Counted from the first letter of the stretch, positions 9,166-18,355 are shown. The stretch is 64,000 nt of DNA from Flavobacteriaceae bacterium NBU2973 (GCA_026162565.1 JAOEIQ010000002.1:372001-436000); one strand, 5' to 3'. Notes: generated by a model from the sequence alone, not told the origin. Translations and numbers: made by a program.

Positions 9166-9927
9166 ATGAAAAAAATTAAACTTGTATTAGCTGCATTTAT
9201 TATTACGTTGTCTACTAGTATTAATGCTCAAACAGCTGATGAAATTGTTAGTAATTACCTAGAAGCAATAGGTGGAACAGAAAAATTAATGGCTATTACT
9301 GGAACTAAAATGGTTGGTGATATCAACGCTCAAGGAATGAAAATTCCATTAGAAGTAGTTGCCATGAAAGATGGAAGAATGTACGTTCAAATAGAATTTC
9401 AAGGTCAAAAAGTAAAGCAATTATTTTCTGATGGCGAAAAAATTTATGTTATGAATATGATGTCGCAATCTGTAGAAGAAATGCCTTCTGAAGAATCAAA
9501 AATGATGATGGATGAGTTTAAAGACTTTCCTAATGCATTTGTAGACTACAAAGAAAAAGGATACGCTATTGAATTAGTTGGTAAAGAAACAGCTGAAGGT
9601 ACAGAATGCTTTAAAATAAAATTAACTAAAAAGCCTTTTACTATAAAAGGTGAAGAAGTGCCGAATGTAACTTTTTATTATTTTGATGCAGAATCGTTTG
9701 TTCCTATTATGACTGAACAAGAAGTACCATCTGGACCACAAAAAGGACAAGTTATGAAAACACCTTTAAGTGACTATGCAGAAGTAGATGGTGTTTATTT
9801 TCCATTTACTACTAGTATGCAAGGTATGCCAATGACTTATACTGAAATAGTTATAAATCCTGAAGTGACTGATGCTGATTTTGCAAAGCCAGCTGAAGAA
9901 AAAAAGGAAACTGAAACTAAAAACTAA
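9166..9927 (+). CDS. Secreted LolA-like / outer-membrane lipoprotein-sorting-like protein, copy 2
   Basis: Tandem paralog of the gene at 8318. It has 253 residues and a signal peptide ending in SINAQ. The mature part begins TADEIVSNYLEAIGGTEKLMA and shares the block DYKEKGYAIELVGKETAEGTECFKIKLTKKP with the neighbour, along with the strand pattern up to VDGVYFPFTTSMQG. It is richer in Met in the middle (NMMSQSVEEMPSEESKMMMDEF) than copy 1. The C-terminus is highly charged (AEEKKETETKN). A perfect 16-bp terminator follows, which ends the pair as a unit. Ligand unknown. Confidence 0.75.
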   Translation: MKKIKLVLAAFIITLSTSINAQTADEIVSNYLEAIGGTEKLMAITGTKMVGDINAQGMKIPLEVVAMKDGRMYVQIEFQGQKVKQLFSDGEKIYVMNMMSQSVEEMPSEESKMMMDEFKDFPNAFVDYKEKGYAIELVGKETAEGTECFKIKLTKKPFTIKGEEVPNVTFYYFDAESFVPIMTEQEVPSGPQKGQVMKTPLSDYAEVDGVYFPFTTSMQGMPMTYTEIVINPEVTDADFAKPAEEKKETETKN

Positions 9928-9937
9928 ATATAATTTC

Positions 9938-9974
9938 AAACAAAAAAATCTCTTTATTAGAGATTTTTTTGTTT
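9938..9974 (+). terminator. Rho-independent terminator after the paralog pair
   Basis: Perfect 16-bp inverted repeat (AAACAAAAAAATCTCT, 5-nt loop TTATT), with a T7 run forming part of the right arm. Confidence 0.85.
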
Positions 9975-10054
9975 ACATACATATCTAATCAATCAACAAA
10001 TTTAATATGAAAAATTCAAAGAATTTTCACGAATACTTTTACAATAAAATTGTG

Positions 10055-13000
10055 ATGAGTAATAAACAATTGTTTTTATTAACAGCAATTTTGTGCTCTA
10101 CATTTTATGTAAACGCCCAAGAAAATGAAGCCGTTAAAAGAGGAAAAGCCTTATTCGGCTCTATGCAAGCTAGACATATTGGTCCAGCATTAATGAGTGG
10201 TCGTATTAACGATCTAGAAACGCATCCAACTAATTCTAAAATACTTTATGCTGGAACTGCTGGTGGTGGAGTCTGGAAATCTAACGATGCAGGAACTACC
10301 TTTAATCCAATTTTTGATGATTATTGTCAATCCATTGGAGCTGTAGCTGTAGATCCAAATAATCCAGACAATGTAGTATATGTTGGTACTGGTGAAACTT
10401 GGACACGTAACAGTGTTTCTGTTGGTGATGGACTTTATAAAACTACAGATGGAGGAACAACCTGGAAAAAACTCGGTTTCGATAAATCTGAACGCATTGC
10501 TAATATTGAAATAAACCCAAATAATTCCAACGAGATCTATGTCGCTGTATTAGGAGCTCTATGGTCTGATAGTGATGAGCGTGGAGTATACAAATCAGTA
10601 GATGCTGGAGAGACTTGGGAAAAAATATTATACATAGATGAAGCTACTGGTTGCGCAGATTTAACTATGGATCCAAATAATTCAAATGTATTGTATGCAT
10701 CTATGTGGGAATTTAGAAGAACTGGATGGTCTTTTAATTCTGGTGGTGATAAAAGTGCTTTGTACAAGTCTACTGATGCTGGTAAAACATGGAATAAAAT
10801 CCACAATGGATTTCCAGAAGGAAAATTAGGTCGTCTAGCGATTGCTGTGGCACCCTCAAATTCTAATATACTTTATACAGTAATTGAAGCAGAAGAAAAC
10901 GACCGTAAAGGGTTATATAGAAGTGAAGACGCTGGAAACAGCTGGAAACAGTTAAACAATGATTTTGGGATTACTGTACGTCCTTTTTACTTTTCAAGGA
11001 TAGTAATTGATCCAAAAAATCCAGACGTAGTAGTAAAAGGTGGTTTGTATGGATCTATTTCTATAGATGGCGGAAAAACGTTTAAAAGCATGGGTAATAT
11101 GCATGCTGATATTCATGATATAGTTTTCGATATCAATGATTCAGATAGATTATATGCTGGAACAGATGGTGGAGTTTATCGCTCATGGAACCAAGGTACT
11201 ACAATGGAAATTGTAGAAAACATGCCGTTATCACAATTCTATCATATTAGTGTTGATAATGAAGAACCATATAATATTTATGGTGGTTTACAAGATAATG
11301 GTTCTTGGTATGGTCCTTCCTCCTCTCCTGCTGGTATTAATGCAAGTGACTGGCATTCAGTTGGATTTGGAGATGGCTTTAGAGTTTTAAAACACCCAAC
11401 AAAACCTATTGTATATTCTGAAATGCAAGGTGCGGAAAACGTTTGGAGATACAATACTGAAAAAGGTTTAGTAAAAACTATTCAACCTCTACAACAAGAT
11501 GGTTATGCAAAACTCCGTTTTAATTGGAATGCGCCTATGGCAATTAGCGAACATCAACCAGATCGTTTTTATATGGGAAGTCAATTCCTTCATAAGTCTG
11601 AAGATATGGGAGATACTTGGAAAATTATTTCGCCAGATTTAACAACAAACGATCCAGCTAAACAACAACAAGAAGATTCTGGAGGTTTATCGATGGATAA
11701 TTCTGGAGCTGAAAATCATACAACAATATTCACAATAGCAGAATCTCCAGTTAACGAAGAAGTAATCTGGGTTGGAACCGACGATGGTAATGTACAAGTA
11801 ACTACAAATGGTGGTAAAAGTTGGACTAATACTACAGGTAACATAACAGGATTACCAAAAAATACCTGGTGTTACCATATTGAAGCGAGCGTTCATGATA
11901 AAGCTACGGCTTATGCTGTATTTGATGGTCATACAAGTGGTGATATGAATCCATACGCATTCAAAACTACAGATTATGGAAAAACCTGGACAAACATTAT
12001 CTCTGATGATGTAGTTGGTTTTGTAAGGAATATTCAAGAAGATTATGTAAATGAAGACCTCTTGTTTTTAGGAACAGAATTTGGTTTATATATAACTACT
12101 AATGGAGGAGAAACTTGGGATAAGTTCACCAATAACGTTCCTAGTGTTGCTATTCATTTTATTGACTTGCAAAAAAAGACTAACGATTTAGTTTTAGGAA
12201 CTCATGGTCGTGGTGTTATTATTATTGATGATATTTCACCATTAAGAGAGATTACTCCAGAAATGATGTCGAAAAAAGTACATTTCTTTAAAGATAATCC
12301 TACAGTAATGAAAGATGGAGGTGGTTTTGGTACTCGAGGTGGTGAAACAGAATTTGTTGGTCAAAACCCTTCGTCTGCTGCACAGATTAAGTACTTCTTA
12401 CCAAAGCGTCATACGTTTGGTAAAATGACCATGAAAATTTATGATGAAGCTGGTAAAGAAATATCAACATTAGGACCTGGAAAATCAAAAGGAATAAATA
12501 TTGTTAATTGGAGTTACATGATGAAGCAGCCAAAAGTAGCTAAAGGAAAAACCTTTGCACGAGGTGGTTTTGCATCTCCAAGAGTAAAAGCCGGAATGTA
12601 TAAAGCTGTTTTAACTAAAGGTAAGGATACTTATGAGCATATGTTTGAAGTTGTTTATGATAAATCATCAGGATTATCGCAAGCAGATAGAGATGCCAAA
12701 CATAATACAACTATGAAATTGTATGATATGACTCAAGAACTAGCACATCTTGTTTATGAGTTAGATGAAATTCATGGAGCTATAAAAGATTCAGATAAAA
12801 AATTAGCAAACTCACTTAATAGTTTAAAAGAAACATTAGTTATTACAACTGGAGACAATTATGTTGGTTCTGCTGAACCGCAATTACGTGAAAAGATGGC
12901 TGATTTATATAGTAGAGTTGCATCAAGCTATGACAAGCCCTCTGCTGCTGAATTAGAAAATTTACAGTTAATAGAAGGTCGTTATAATGATGCTAAAAAG

Positions 13001-13078
13001 GTTTTTATGAAACTTAAAAAGGAAGCTAAAATTGATGATTTAAAACTTAAAACATTTGATGAGTTTATAAGTGATTAA
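10055..13078 (+). CDS. Secreted VPS10/sortilin-like beta-propeller protein with Asp-box (BNR) repeats
   Basis: Large exported protein with about ten Asp-boxes of the form S/T-x-D-x-G-x-T-W/F, for example SNDAGTTF, TTDGGTTW, SVDAGETW, STDAGKTW, TTNGGKSW and TTNGGETW. These fill residues from about 70 to 720 and predict one or two beta-propellers of the VPS10/exo-sialidase-like type. A beta-rich and then helical C-terminal third carries no sorting domain that I can recognise. Start choice: ATG 10055 gives a compact signal peptide (MSNKQLFLLTAIL...NAQ). An in-frame ATG at 10007 would add 16 polar residues in front and cannot be excluded. Bacteroidota relatives are often labelled glycosyl hydrolases. 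I see no catalytic set that proves hydrolysis. Confidence 0.85.
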   Translation: MSNKQLFLLTAILCSTFYVNAQENEAVKRGKALFGSMQARHIGPALMSGRINDLETHPTNSKILYAGTAGGGVWKSNDAGTTFNPIFDDYCQSIGAVAVDPNNPDNVVYVGTGETWTRNSVSVGDGLYKTTDGGTTWKKLGFDKSERIANIEINPNNSNEIYVAVLGALWSDSDERGVYKSVDAGETWEKILYIDEATGCADLTMDPNNSNVLYASMWEFRRTGWSFNSGGDKSALYKSTDAGKTWNKIHNGFPEGKLGRLAIAVAPSNSNILYTVIEAEENDRKGLYRSEDAGNSWKQLNNDFGITVRPFYFSRIVIDPKNPDVVVKGGLYGSISIDGGKTFKSMGNMHADIHDIVFDINDSDRLYAGTDGGVYRSWNQGTTMEIVENMPLSQFYHISVDNEEPYNIYGGLQDNGSWYGPSSSPAGINASDWHSVGFGDGFRVLKHPTKPIVYSEMQGAENVWRYNTEKGLVKTIQPLQQDGYAKLRFNWNAPMAISEHQPDRFYMGSQFLHKSEDMGDTWKIISPDLTTNDPAKQQQEDSGGLSMDNSGAENHTTIFTIAESPVNEEVIWVGTDDGNVQVTTNGGKSWTNTTGNITGLPKNTWCYHIEASVHDKATAYAVFDGHTSGDMNPYAFKTTDYGKTWTNIISDDVVGFVRNIQEDYVNEDLLFLGTEFGLYITTNGGETWDKFTNNVPSVAIHFIDLQKKTNDLVLGTHGRGVIIIDDISPLREITPEMMSKKVHFFKDNPTVMKDGGGFGTRGGETEFVGQNPSSAAQIKYFLPKRHTFGKMTMKIYDEAGKEISTLGPGKSKGINIVNWSYMMKQPKVAKGKTFARGGFASPRVKAGMYKAVLTKGKDTYEHMFEVVYDKSSGLSQADRDAKHNTTMKLYDMTQELAHLVYELDEIHGAIKDSDKKLANSLNSLKETLVITTGDNYVGSAEPQLREKMADLYSRVASSYDKPSAAELENLQLIEGRYNDAKKVFMKLKKEAKIDDLKLKTFDEFISD

Positions 13079-13106
13079 TTAAAATCTATATTACTTTTAT
13101 AAATAG

Positions 13107-13180
13107 ATGTCATTTTGAGCGAAAGCGAAAAATCTCAATTATTATTTTAATTAGATTCTTCATTTCATTCAGAATGACAT
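13107..13180 (+). repeat. REP-like inverted-repeat element in a spacer
   Basis: The left arm ATGTCATTTTGAGCGAAAGC (continuing to AAAAATCTC, 13107-13136) pairs imperfectly with the right arm GATTCTTCATTTCATTCAGA (continuing to ATGACAT, 13153-13180). Both arms are versions of the GTCATTTyGAGCGAAr...GAAAATCTC palindrome also found inside hisA at 23229-23298. The 196-bp spacer holds no gene. Confidence 0.7.
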
Positions 13181-13274
13181 TTTTAGTGATGTTAATAACA
13201 TAGTTAACAACAAAATATTTATATGTGATTAAGCAGAGTGGATTTGTATAAATTTAACTACAAATCTATGTGAC

Positions 13275-13688
13275 ATGACAAGAGACCACGACCTCAAACG
13301 TATTCGACCAGATTTCTCAACTACTACTATTAACGACCAAATGAGCCCAGACGAGCGCTTCCAAAATTTAGTGTTACGTCCTGTTATCAAGTTTCAACAT
13401 GAGTTATTAATTGAAGCTTTTAAAAATTACATTGTTAAGCATAAAAATGTGTTTTGCGATTTGTCTTTAGAAAAGCGATTAGATTATATAGAGAATGCCA
13501 TTCAAAAAGACATGAAATTTCGTAACTCACTAAAAGGAATAATCATTGGTGCTTTTACTATAGAAGAATACAAATTGTATATAAAAAACTCGTCTGCGCT
13601 TAATAAACGCATGATGACTATTGTAAAAGAGCGACTCTTAAGTCATATACAAGTATTTGAAAGACCAGATATTTTAAAAGCTGTTTAA
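13275..13688 (+). CDS. Conserved small protein of unknown function
   Basis: At 137 residues, soluble, mostly helical and basic, it has no signal peptide or transmembrane segment. The well-formed core (SPDERFQNLVLRPVIKFQHE, then LSLEKRLDYIENAIQKDMKFRNSLKGIIIG) suggests a real folded protein. I do not recognise a catalytic motif. Relatives in flavobacteria have sometimes been labelled glyoxalase, and nothing visible supports that. It lies 4 bp before the first DUF6090 gene, so the two probably share a transcript. Confidence 0.75.
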   Translation: MTRDHDLKRIRPDFSTTTINDQMSPDERFQNLVLRPVIKFQHELLIEAFKNYIVKHKNVFCDLSLEKRLDYIENAIQKDMKFRNSLKGIIIGAFTIEEYKLYIKNSSALNKRMMTIVKERLLSHIQVFERPDILKAV

Positions 13689-13692
13689 AATT

Positions 13693-14409
13693 TTGATTAA
13701 GTTTTTTCGTCGTATTCGTAAAACGCTTCTTAATGAGAATAAATTCTCAAAGTATCTCATCTATGCTATTGGCGAAATTATACTTGTTGTTATTGGGATT
13801 TTAATAGCGCTTCAGATAAATAATTGGAGTGAAGAAAAAAAGTTAGCGAAAAAAGAACTGTATTTTCTTGAAGGAATTAGAAATGATTTAGTTTCAGATA
13901 CAATGCAAATCAATCAACTAAAAAAAGGTGTACAAAGACGCTTAACTATGTATAAGCTAATTGATCCTGAATTTGCGTTAGATGAATTTGTTCAAGTAGA
14001 AATTGATACAGTTTTAAATTTTCGATTCCTGTTTAATCGTACAACCTCGTTTAGATCCAAAGCTGGAAGCTATAATTCACTTATTTCGGATGGTCAAAGT
14101 CAGCTAATTAGTGATAAAGTACTTTTTGATAAAATACAAGATGTCTATCAACATAGCGTACCATCGTTAGAAAGTCTTTATAATGATCTTAAACTAGTTG
14201 AATTAAATATAAAATCTAAATGGATCAATGAGCGTAGATACATACCTTATGAACACTATAAAGAAATTACTGATAAAAGACTTATTGCAGATCTATTTTC
14301 TTTACATGGAAACATTAGATGGTATGGTAAAACATTTCTATTACATAAAAATCAAATTACTGAAGTAATTTCAGAAATAGAAAAAGAAATTGAAGAAAGG
14401 AAAAATTAA
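13693..14409 (+). CDS. DUF6090 family membrane-anchored protein, copy 1
   Basis: At 238 residues, it has a basic N-terminus MIKFFRRIRKTLLNENKFSKYLIYA, then the strongly conserved membrane helix IGEIILVVIGILIALQINNW (about residues 26-46). A long helical, charged C-terminal region follows (coiled-coil-like, probably extracytoplasmic or cytoplasmic stalk). This N-terminal block defines DUF6090, whose function is unknown. The start is TTG at 13693, chosen because the equivalent position is ATG in the two following copies. It is the first of three tandem copies. Confidence 0.82.
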   Translation: MIKFFRRIRKTLLNENKFSKYLIYAIGEIILVVIGILIALQINNWSEEKKLAKKELYFLEGIRNDLVSDTMQINQLKKGVQRRLTMYKLIDPEFALDEFVQVEIDTVLNFRFLFNRTTSFRSKAGSYNSLISDGQSQLISDKVLFDKIQDVYQHSVPSLESLYNDLKLVELNIKSKWINERRYIPYEHYKEITDKRLIADLFSLHGNIRWYGKTFLLHKNQITEVISEIEKEIEERKN

Positions 14410-14412
14410 TGT

Positions 14413-15174
14413 ATGACTAAATTCTTCAGAAAAATACGATATAACCTCATGGATAAAGGAAAAACAGGTAAGTATCTTAAATACGCTATTGGTGAAATTA
14501 TCCTTGTGGTAATTGGAATTCTCATAGCATTACAGATAAACACTTGGAGCGAAGCACGTAAAGACCAAAAAGAAGAACTCATCGCCTTAAAAGATTTGCG
14601 TGAAGAGTTCAAGTCGAACCTAAATGATGTTGACAGCCTTATACAATTTAAGGAGCACCATATTAGCTTATGGGAAAACTATCTTACCACTGTAAGCAAT
14701 AGATCACTTTCAAATGAAGAACGCTCCGTAATTAGACCTCGAATGGGTTCTTTAACCTACGAAATCTCTAATACAACACTTAATTCGCTTTTAACAACAG
14801 GTAAAATTGACAAGATCAAAAATGATTCTTTAAGAAATGTATTGACTAACTGGAATGATATGTTGAAATTCGACAGAATGCCTGAACAACTTCATACCGA
14901 TTTTGTTCAGGGAGAATTTATAGATATTGAATTAAAACTCATGCCAAATGCCAGGTTACCCCAACTTTCAGGAATTAAAAATTTTTTCCATTCAGAATCT
15001 GAAATAAAGCAAATGCGATTAAAAGCTATTGATAATTTAGAGTATCAAAATGCTATGGAACACAGTTATCATATGCTGAAAATACAACTATGGGCTGGGA
15101 AAGGTTTAAAGGCTAAAATTGAAGGTGTTATTGACTTGCTAACTGATGAAATCAGCATACGTGAAGGGTTATAA
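14413..15174 (+). CDS. DUF6090 family membrane-anchored protein, copy 2
   Basis: At 253 residues, the N-terminal 50 closely match copy 1 (MTKFFRKIRYNLM...KYLKYAIGEIILVVIGILIALQINTW). The C-terminal region diverges in sequence but keeps the helical, charged character. The ATG lies 3 bp after the stop of copy 1, in a tight operon. This combination of a conserved anchor and divergent ectodomain is seen in all three copies and implies diversification of the distal part. Function unknown. Confidence 0.82.
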   Translation: MTKFFRKIRYNLMDKGKTGKYLKYAIGEIILVVIGILIALQINTWSEARKDQKEELIALKDLREEFKSNLNDVDSLIQFKEHHISLWENYLTTVSNRSLSNEERSVIRPRMGSLTYEISNTTLNSLLTTGKIDKIKNDSLRNVLTNWNDMLKFDRMPEQLHTDFVQGEFIDIELKLMPNARLPQLSGIKNFFHSESEIKQMRLKAIDNLEYQNAMEHSYHMLKIQLWAGKGLKAKIEGVIDLLTDEISIREGL

Positions 15175-15176
15175 TT

Positions 15177-15925
15177 ATGATTAAATTCTTTCGTCACATT
15201 CGTCGTTCACTAATCCAAGAAAATAAAATGGGAAAGTATTTTTAATACGCCATAGGTGAAATATTACTTGTAGTTATTGGAATTCTCATCGCCTTGCAAG
15301 TGGGTAATTGAAACCAAAAAAGACAAGAGTCTAATACTATACATTACTATTTAACAAAATTAGTTAAAGAGGTCGACCAGCAAATTATAAGAACTCAAGG
15401 TTATATTAAAGACCATGATAGCTTATCCAACGTGCAAAGTAGAACACTAGAAATTCTAGCTTCAAAAAATGAAGATGATATACCTGAACTTAAACAGAAT
15501 ATTGGCTCAATTGCTACTGCATGGAAATTTTTATACTCTTTAGAAACTTTTACCGAATTTCAACAACAAGGTTTGCTTACGAAAGTCAAAAATGAAGAAC
15601 TCAAGCAATTACTTAAAAATTTAAAGTCACAATTAATAAGATTTGAAGCTGGTAATAGTTATATCGATAATCAGTACAATACTTTGATAGAGCCGTATTT
15701 TGCCAAGCATATTAATTACACTAACAACACACTTGAAAGATATAAAGAAGATCTAACACCTGGCGGAACACAAACAGACTATAAAAACACTATTTAATTC
15801 TTTGGAATTATGGAATGTTGCTACTTTTAAACAAGAAACAACCAATGGTGACATATATCGTTTAAATAATATGTTAGAGTTACTTAAAACCTTAAAATCT
15901 AGTTTAGAGCAAGAGCTACGATAAT
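15177..15925 (+). pseudogene. DUF6090 copy 3, degenerate
   Basis: The ATG at 15177 begins MIKFFRHIRRSLIQENKMG, in the family pattern. Two in-frame nonsense codons follow: TAA at 15243-15245, where the paralogs read AAA (KYLK to KYF*), and TGA at 15309-15311, where they read TGG (NxW). Beyond them the frame stays open and family-like (YAIGEILLVVIGILIALQVG), then helical. A one-base insertion in the A5 run at 15783-15787 shifts the last about 45 codons, which continue as LFNSLELWNVATF...LEQELR to the stop at 15925. Three independent lesions make decay far more likely than sequencing error. The open stretch at 15432-15797 is a remnant. Confidence 0.88.
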
Positions 15926-15931
15926 TATAAC

Positions 15932-16609
15932 TTAAATCACCGACTCGCCATTTAAATCCGTTGTTAAAACATCACTCATATAGTCAAAATACGGTCGTAT
16001 TGTTTTAAAAGCACTATTTACGTTAGGTATGAAATCTTGGCTCGTTACTTCTTTGTCAGTAAACTTTTTGGTGAAAATAAATTGTTTTTTACGGATTAAA
16101 TCTATGGCTTTATGTTCTTTATCAAATCCTCTAGGAGCAGACTTTAGTTCATCACCTACAAGTTCTCCCCAAATAGATTTAAACGTTTTATCATTTATGA
16201 TATCACGTATTTCTTGATCATCCATTTCAAATTCTTTGCGAATACGCATTAAATCGTTTTTTTCTGGTTCCCAAAATCCTGTAGCTATAAAGCTTTGGTT
16301 ATTAGGTTGAATATGCAAATAATAACCACCTCTTAATCGTGGTTTTGTTCTATGAAACGAACCTCCAAAATGGGTTTTATAAGGCAGCTTGTTTTTTGAA
16401 AAACGCACATCTCGATAAATACGAAATAGCTTCATTTTATCAATTTCGTCATGTTGATTTAACAACTCAAAAAGTTGATTGTAAACCTGCTTCACTTCAG
16501 CTTCAATTTCCTTAAACTCTTTTTTGTTCTCATGAAACCAATCGCGATTATTATTTTTTTCTAATCGCTTAAAAAAATCGAAAGCTTCTCTTGGTACTGT
16601 TTCGTTCAT
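15932..16609 (-). CDS. DUF2461 family protein
   Basis: At 225 residues, cytoplasmic, with no signal. Characteristic DUF2461/TIGR02453 segments are present: FDFFKRLEKNNNRDWFHENK near the N-terminus, RIYRDVRFSKNKLPYKTHFG (about residues 64-83), GGYYLHIQPNNQSFIATGFW and RKKQFIFTKKFTDKE. Length fits the family. No activity has been established that I can name. It is convergent with the DUF6090 pseudogene (6 bp between ends) and preceded by a terminator-like hairpin that separates it from the DUF1328 gene. Confidence 0.88.
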   Translation of the reverse strand: MNETVPREAFDFFKRLEKNNNRDWFHENKKEFKEIEAEVKQVYNQLFELLNQHDEIDKMKLFRIYRDVRFSKNKLPYKTHFGGSFHRTKPRLRGGYYLHIQPNNQSFIATGFWEPEKNDLMRIRKEFEMDDQEIRDIINDKTFKSIWGELVGDELKSAPRGFDKEHKAIDLIRKKQFIFTKKFTDKEVTSQDFIPNVNSAFKTIRPYFDYMSDVLTTDLNGESVI

Positions 16610-16639
16610 AATATGTTAACTTTTATCCATAAAAATACA

Positions 16640-16666
16640 AAAAGCCTAGAGTATATCTAGACTTTT
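16640..16666 (-). terminator. Terminator-like hairpin after the DUF1328 gene
   Basis: AAAAGCCTAGA (16640-16650) pairs with TCTAGACTTTT (16656-16666) with one C-A mismatch, around the 5-nt loop GTATA. It lies between the DUF1328 stop and the DUF2461 start on the minus strand. Confidence 0.6.
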
Positions 16667-16700
16667 AATAAACTATTAGTAGTTAACTATTATTGAAGAA

Positions 16701-16862
16701 TTAGGCTTCTTTTAAATCTCTTAATAGAGATAGTATAAATAATACTATAAATACAAAGAAGCATGCTTTGGCTAAACCAGAAGATGTTCCTGCTATTCCT
16801 CCAAATCCTAACAATCCTGAAATTGCTGCCATAATGATAAATGTCATTGTCCAACGTAACAT
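16701..16862 (-). CDS. DUF1328-like small membrane protein (YtjA type)
   Basis: At 53 residues, it reads MLRWTMTFIIMAAISGLLGF, then GGIAGTSSGLAKACFFVFIV and LFILSLLRDLKEA. It has two hydrophobic helices separated by a Gly-rich turn. This is the typical size and pattern of DUF1328/YtjA proteins (LxWAxxFLIxAxIAGxLGFGGIAGxxxxIAKILFFIFLV). It lies 38 bp downstream of the mscS-like gene on the same strand, with Dps further upstream, a grouping consistent with envelope or oxidative stress. Function is not established for the family. Confidence 0.85.
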   Translation of the reverse strand: MLRWTMTFIIMAAISGLLGFGGIAGTSSGLAKACFFVFIVLFILSLLRDLKEA

Positions 16863-16900
16863 AGTTTATAATTTTAACAATTAGCTACTGATAACTATTA

Positions 16901-17806
16901 CTAGTTATTAGAAAATTCTTCTTGAAATTTTACAGGCTTTTCAAAAGCCAATTTATTGTCAAATTGGAGTGTACGAATTGGGAATGGAATATTAATTCCT
17001 GCCTGATTGTAAGCTTTCTTGATTACTGCAATAGCTTTACTTTTTGCTTTTAATTTTTCCAAAGCACTTTCAGAATCTATCCAAAATCTACACAAGTAAT
17101 TAATTGAGCTGTCTCCAAATTCGGTATAATAAAATTCAACTTCATTTGCATCGTTTACTTGTTCAAAAGCATTTGCAATTGTTTTTTTAGTTAACTCTTC
17201 AACTTGATCTAAATCTGACTCATAACCAACACCACATTCTAGCATAACTCGCATTTTTGTGGTAAGCGAATAATTTTTAAGTGGGTTTTCGAGTATTGTT
17301 TTGTTTGGTATTATAACAATATTATTGTCTGCTTCTTTCAGTGTAAATTCTTTTAAATTCACATCAATAACTTCTCCTGCAAATCCATTAGTTTCTACCC
17401 AATTTCCAATTTGTATCTTTTTTCTAAAGGATAGAATGATTCCTGAAATTGTATTAGATAATGTTCCTTGTAAAGCAAGACCGATAACCAAACCTGCTAC
17501 ACCAGCACCTGTTAGTAATGATGTAAGAGTTTTACTTAAGTCTAAGATACCTAGAGCCAAAAACAACCCTACTATGACGACAGTAGTAGCTGATATTCTA
17601 GCTATAATATTACTTATTGATTGTTGCTGCACTCGTTTGGACACTAGCTTTAATACTAATTTATTCACATAACGAGCAGTAAAGTATGATGCTGTTAATA
17701 CTATTAGAGCCAAAACTAAATTTGGAATATTCTCAATAAATGCATTTAACCAACCTTGCAATTTATTTGTTAATGCTGTAAAGGCTGTATTTAATTGTTC
17801 TTTCAT
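16901..17806 (-). CDS. Small-conductance mechanosensitive ion channel (MscS family)
   Basis: Predicted inner-membrane channel that opens under hypo-osmotic stress. At 301 residues it is close to E. coli MscS (286). Seen: an N-terminal amphipathic segment, hydrophobic helices at about 22-46 (NLVLALIVLTASYFTARYV), about 65-86 and about 90-118. The last is the pore-lining TM3 with Gly/Ala packing (GAGVAGLVIGLALQGTLSNTISGIIL). Then come the beta domain (FRKKIQIGNWVETNGFAGEVIDVNL...IPNKTILENPLKNYS) and the alpha/beta vestibule domain. The gene lies between the dps and DUF1328 genes. Confidence 0.93.
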   Translation of the reverse strand: MKEQLNTAFTALTNKLQGWLNAFIENIPNLVLALIVLTASYFTARYVNKLVLKLVSKRVQQQSISNIIARISATTVVIVGLFLALGILDLSKTLTSLLTGAGVAGLVIGLALQGTLSNTISGIILSFRKKIQIGNWVETNGFAGEVIDVNLKEFTLKEADNNIVIIPNKTILENPLKNYSLTTKMRVMLECGVGYESDLDQVEELTKKTIANAFEQVNDANEVEFYYTEFGDSSINYLCRFWIDSESALEKLKAKSKAIAVIKKAYNQAGINIPFPIRTLQFDNKLAFEKPVKFQEEFSNN

Positions 17807-17854
17807 TTTTAAATTTTAAGTGATTATAATTACTTTTCTGAATAATCAATACAA

Positions 17855-18355
17855 CTATTTTACTAATGCACTTTTCAATTTATCTGTGGTCTTTTTTGTC
17901 CAGGCATCTAACATCCAACTAGATTTTTCTAATTGTCTGATATATGCTCCAATTAAGTCTATTGTACCTTCATCTTTAGCGTCGTTAGCTTGATTGATAG
18001 TAACAGACATTTGTTTTAATAAGATTTCATGATCGTTTAAAATTTCTTTTACCATTTGATCATCAGATTTAATAGAATCTGATTCTTTAAGCGATGAAAT
18101 TTTTAAATAATCACTATATTGACTCTTTGGATGATATCGTAATGTTAAAATACGTTCAGCTATTTCATCAATTTTAGTTTGAGCGTCAGTATATAGCTCT
18201 TCGAATTTGTTGTGTAATTCAAAAAAGTTTTCTCCAAGGATATTCCAGTGGAAATTTCTTAACTTTTGATAATAAATGTGGTAATCGGCTAATAATTTAT
18301 TAAGCTCAACTACAACTGGTAATAATTTTTCATCTTTCATATTCAAATAACTCAT
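17855..18355 (-). CDS. dps: Dps family ferritin-like DNA-protection protein
   Basis: Forms dodecamers that oxidise and store iron and protect DNA during starvation and oxidative stress. At 166 residues, it is a four-helix bundle. The ferroxidase-site region shows ELNKLLADYHIYYQKLRNFHWNI (His about 37) and HNKFEELYTDAQTKIDEIAERI with the conserved D/E residues, which sit at the dimer interface in Dps. A second start (M6) is possible. The first ATG at 18355 is taken because it is in the open frame with no better alternative. It is first in the group with mscS and DUF1328. Confidence 0.9.
   Translation of the reverse strand: MSYLNMKDEKLLPVVVELNKLLADYHIYYQKLRNFHWNILGENFFELHNKFEELYTDAQTKIDEIAERILTLRYHPKSQYSDYLKISSLKESDSIKSDDQMVKEILNDHEILLKQMSVTINQANDAKDEGTIDLIGAYIRQLEKSSWMLDAWTKKTTDKLKSALVK

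Noticed and set aside
15432-15797. Stand-alone 121-residue protein
   Set aside because: It is the open middle section of the third DUF6090 gene, which is broken by two nonsense codons upstream and a frameshift downstream.
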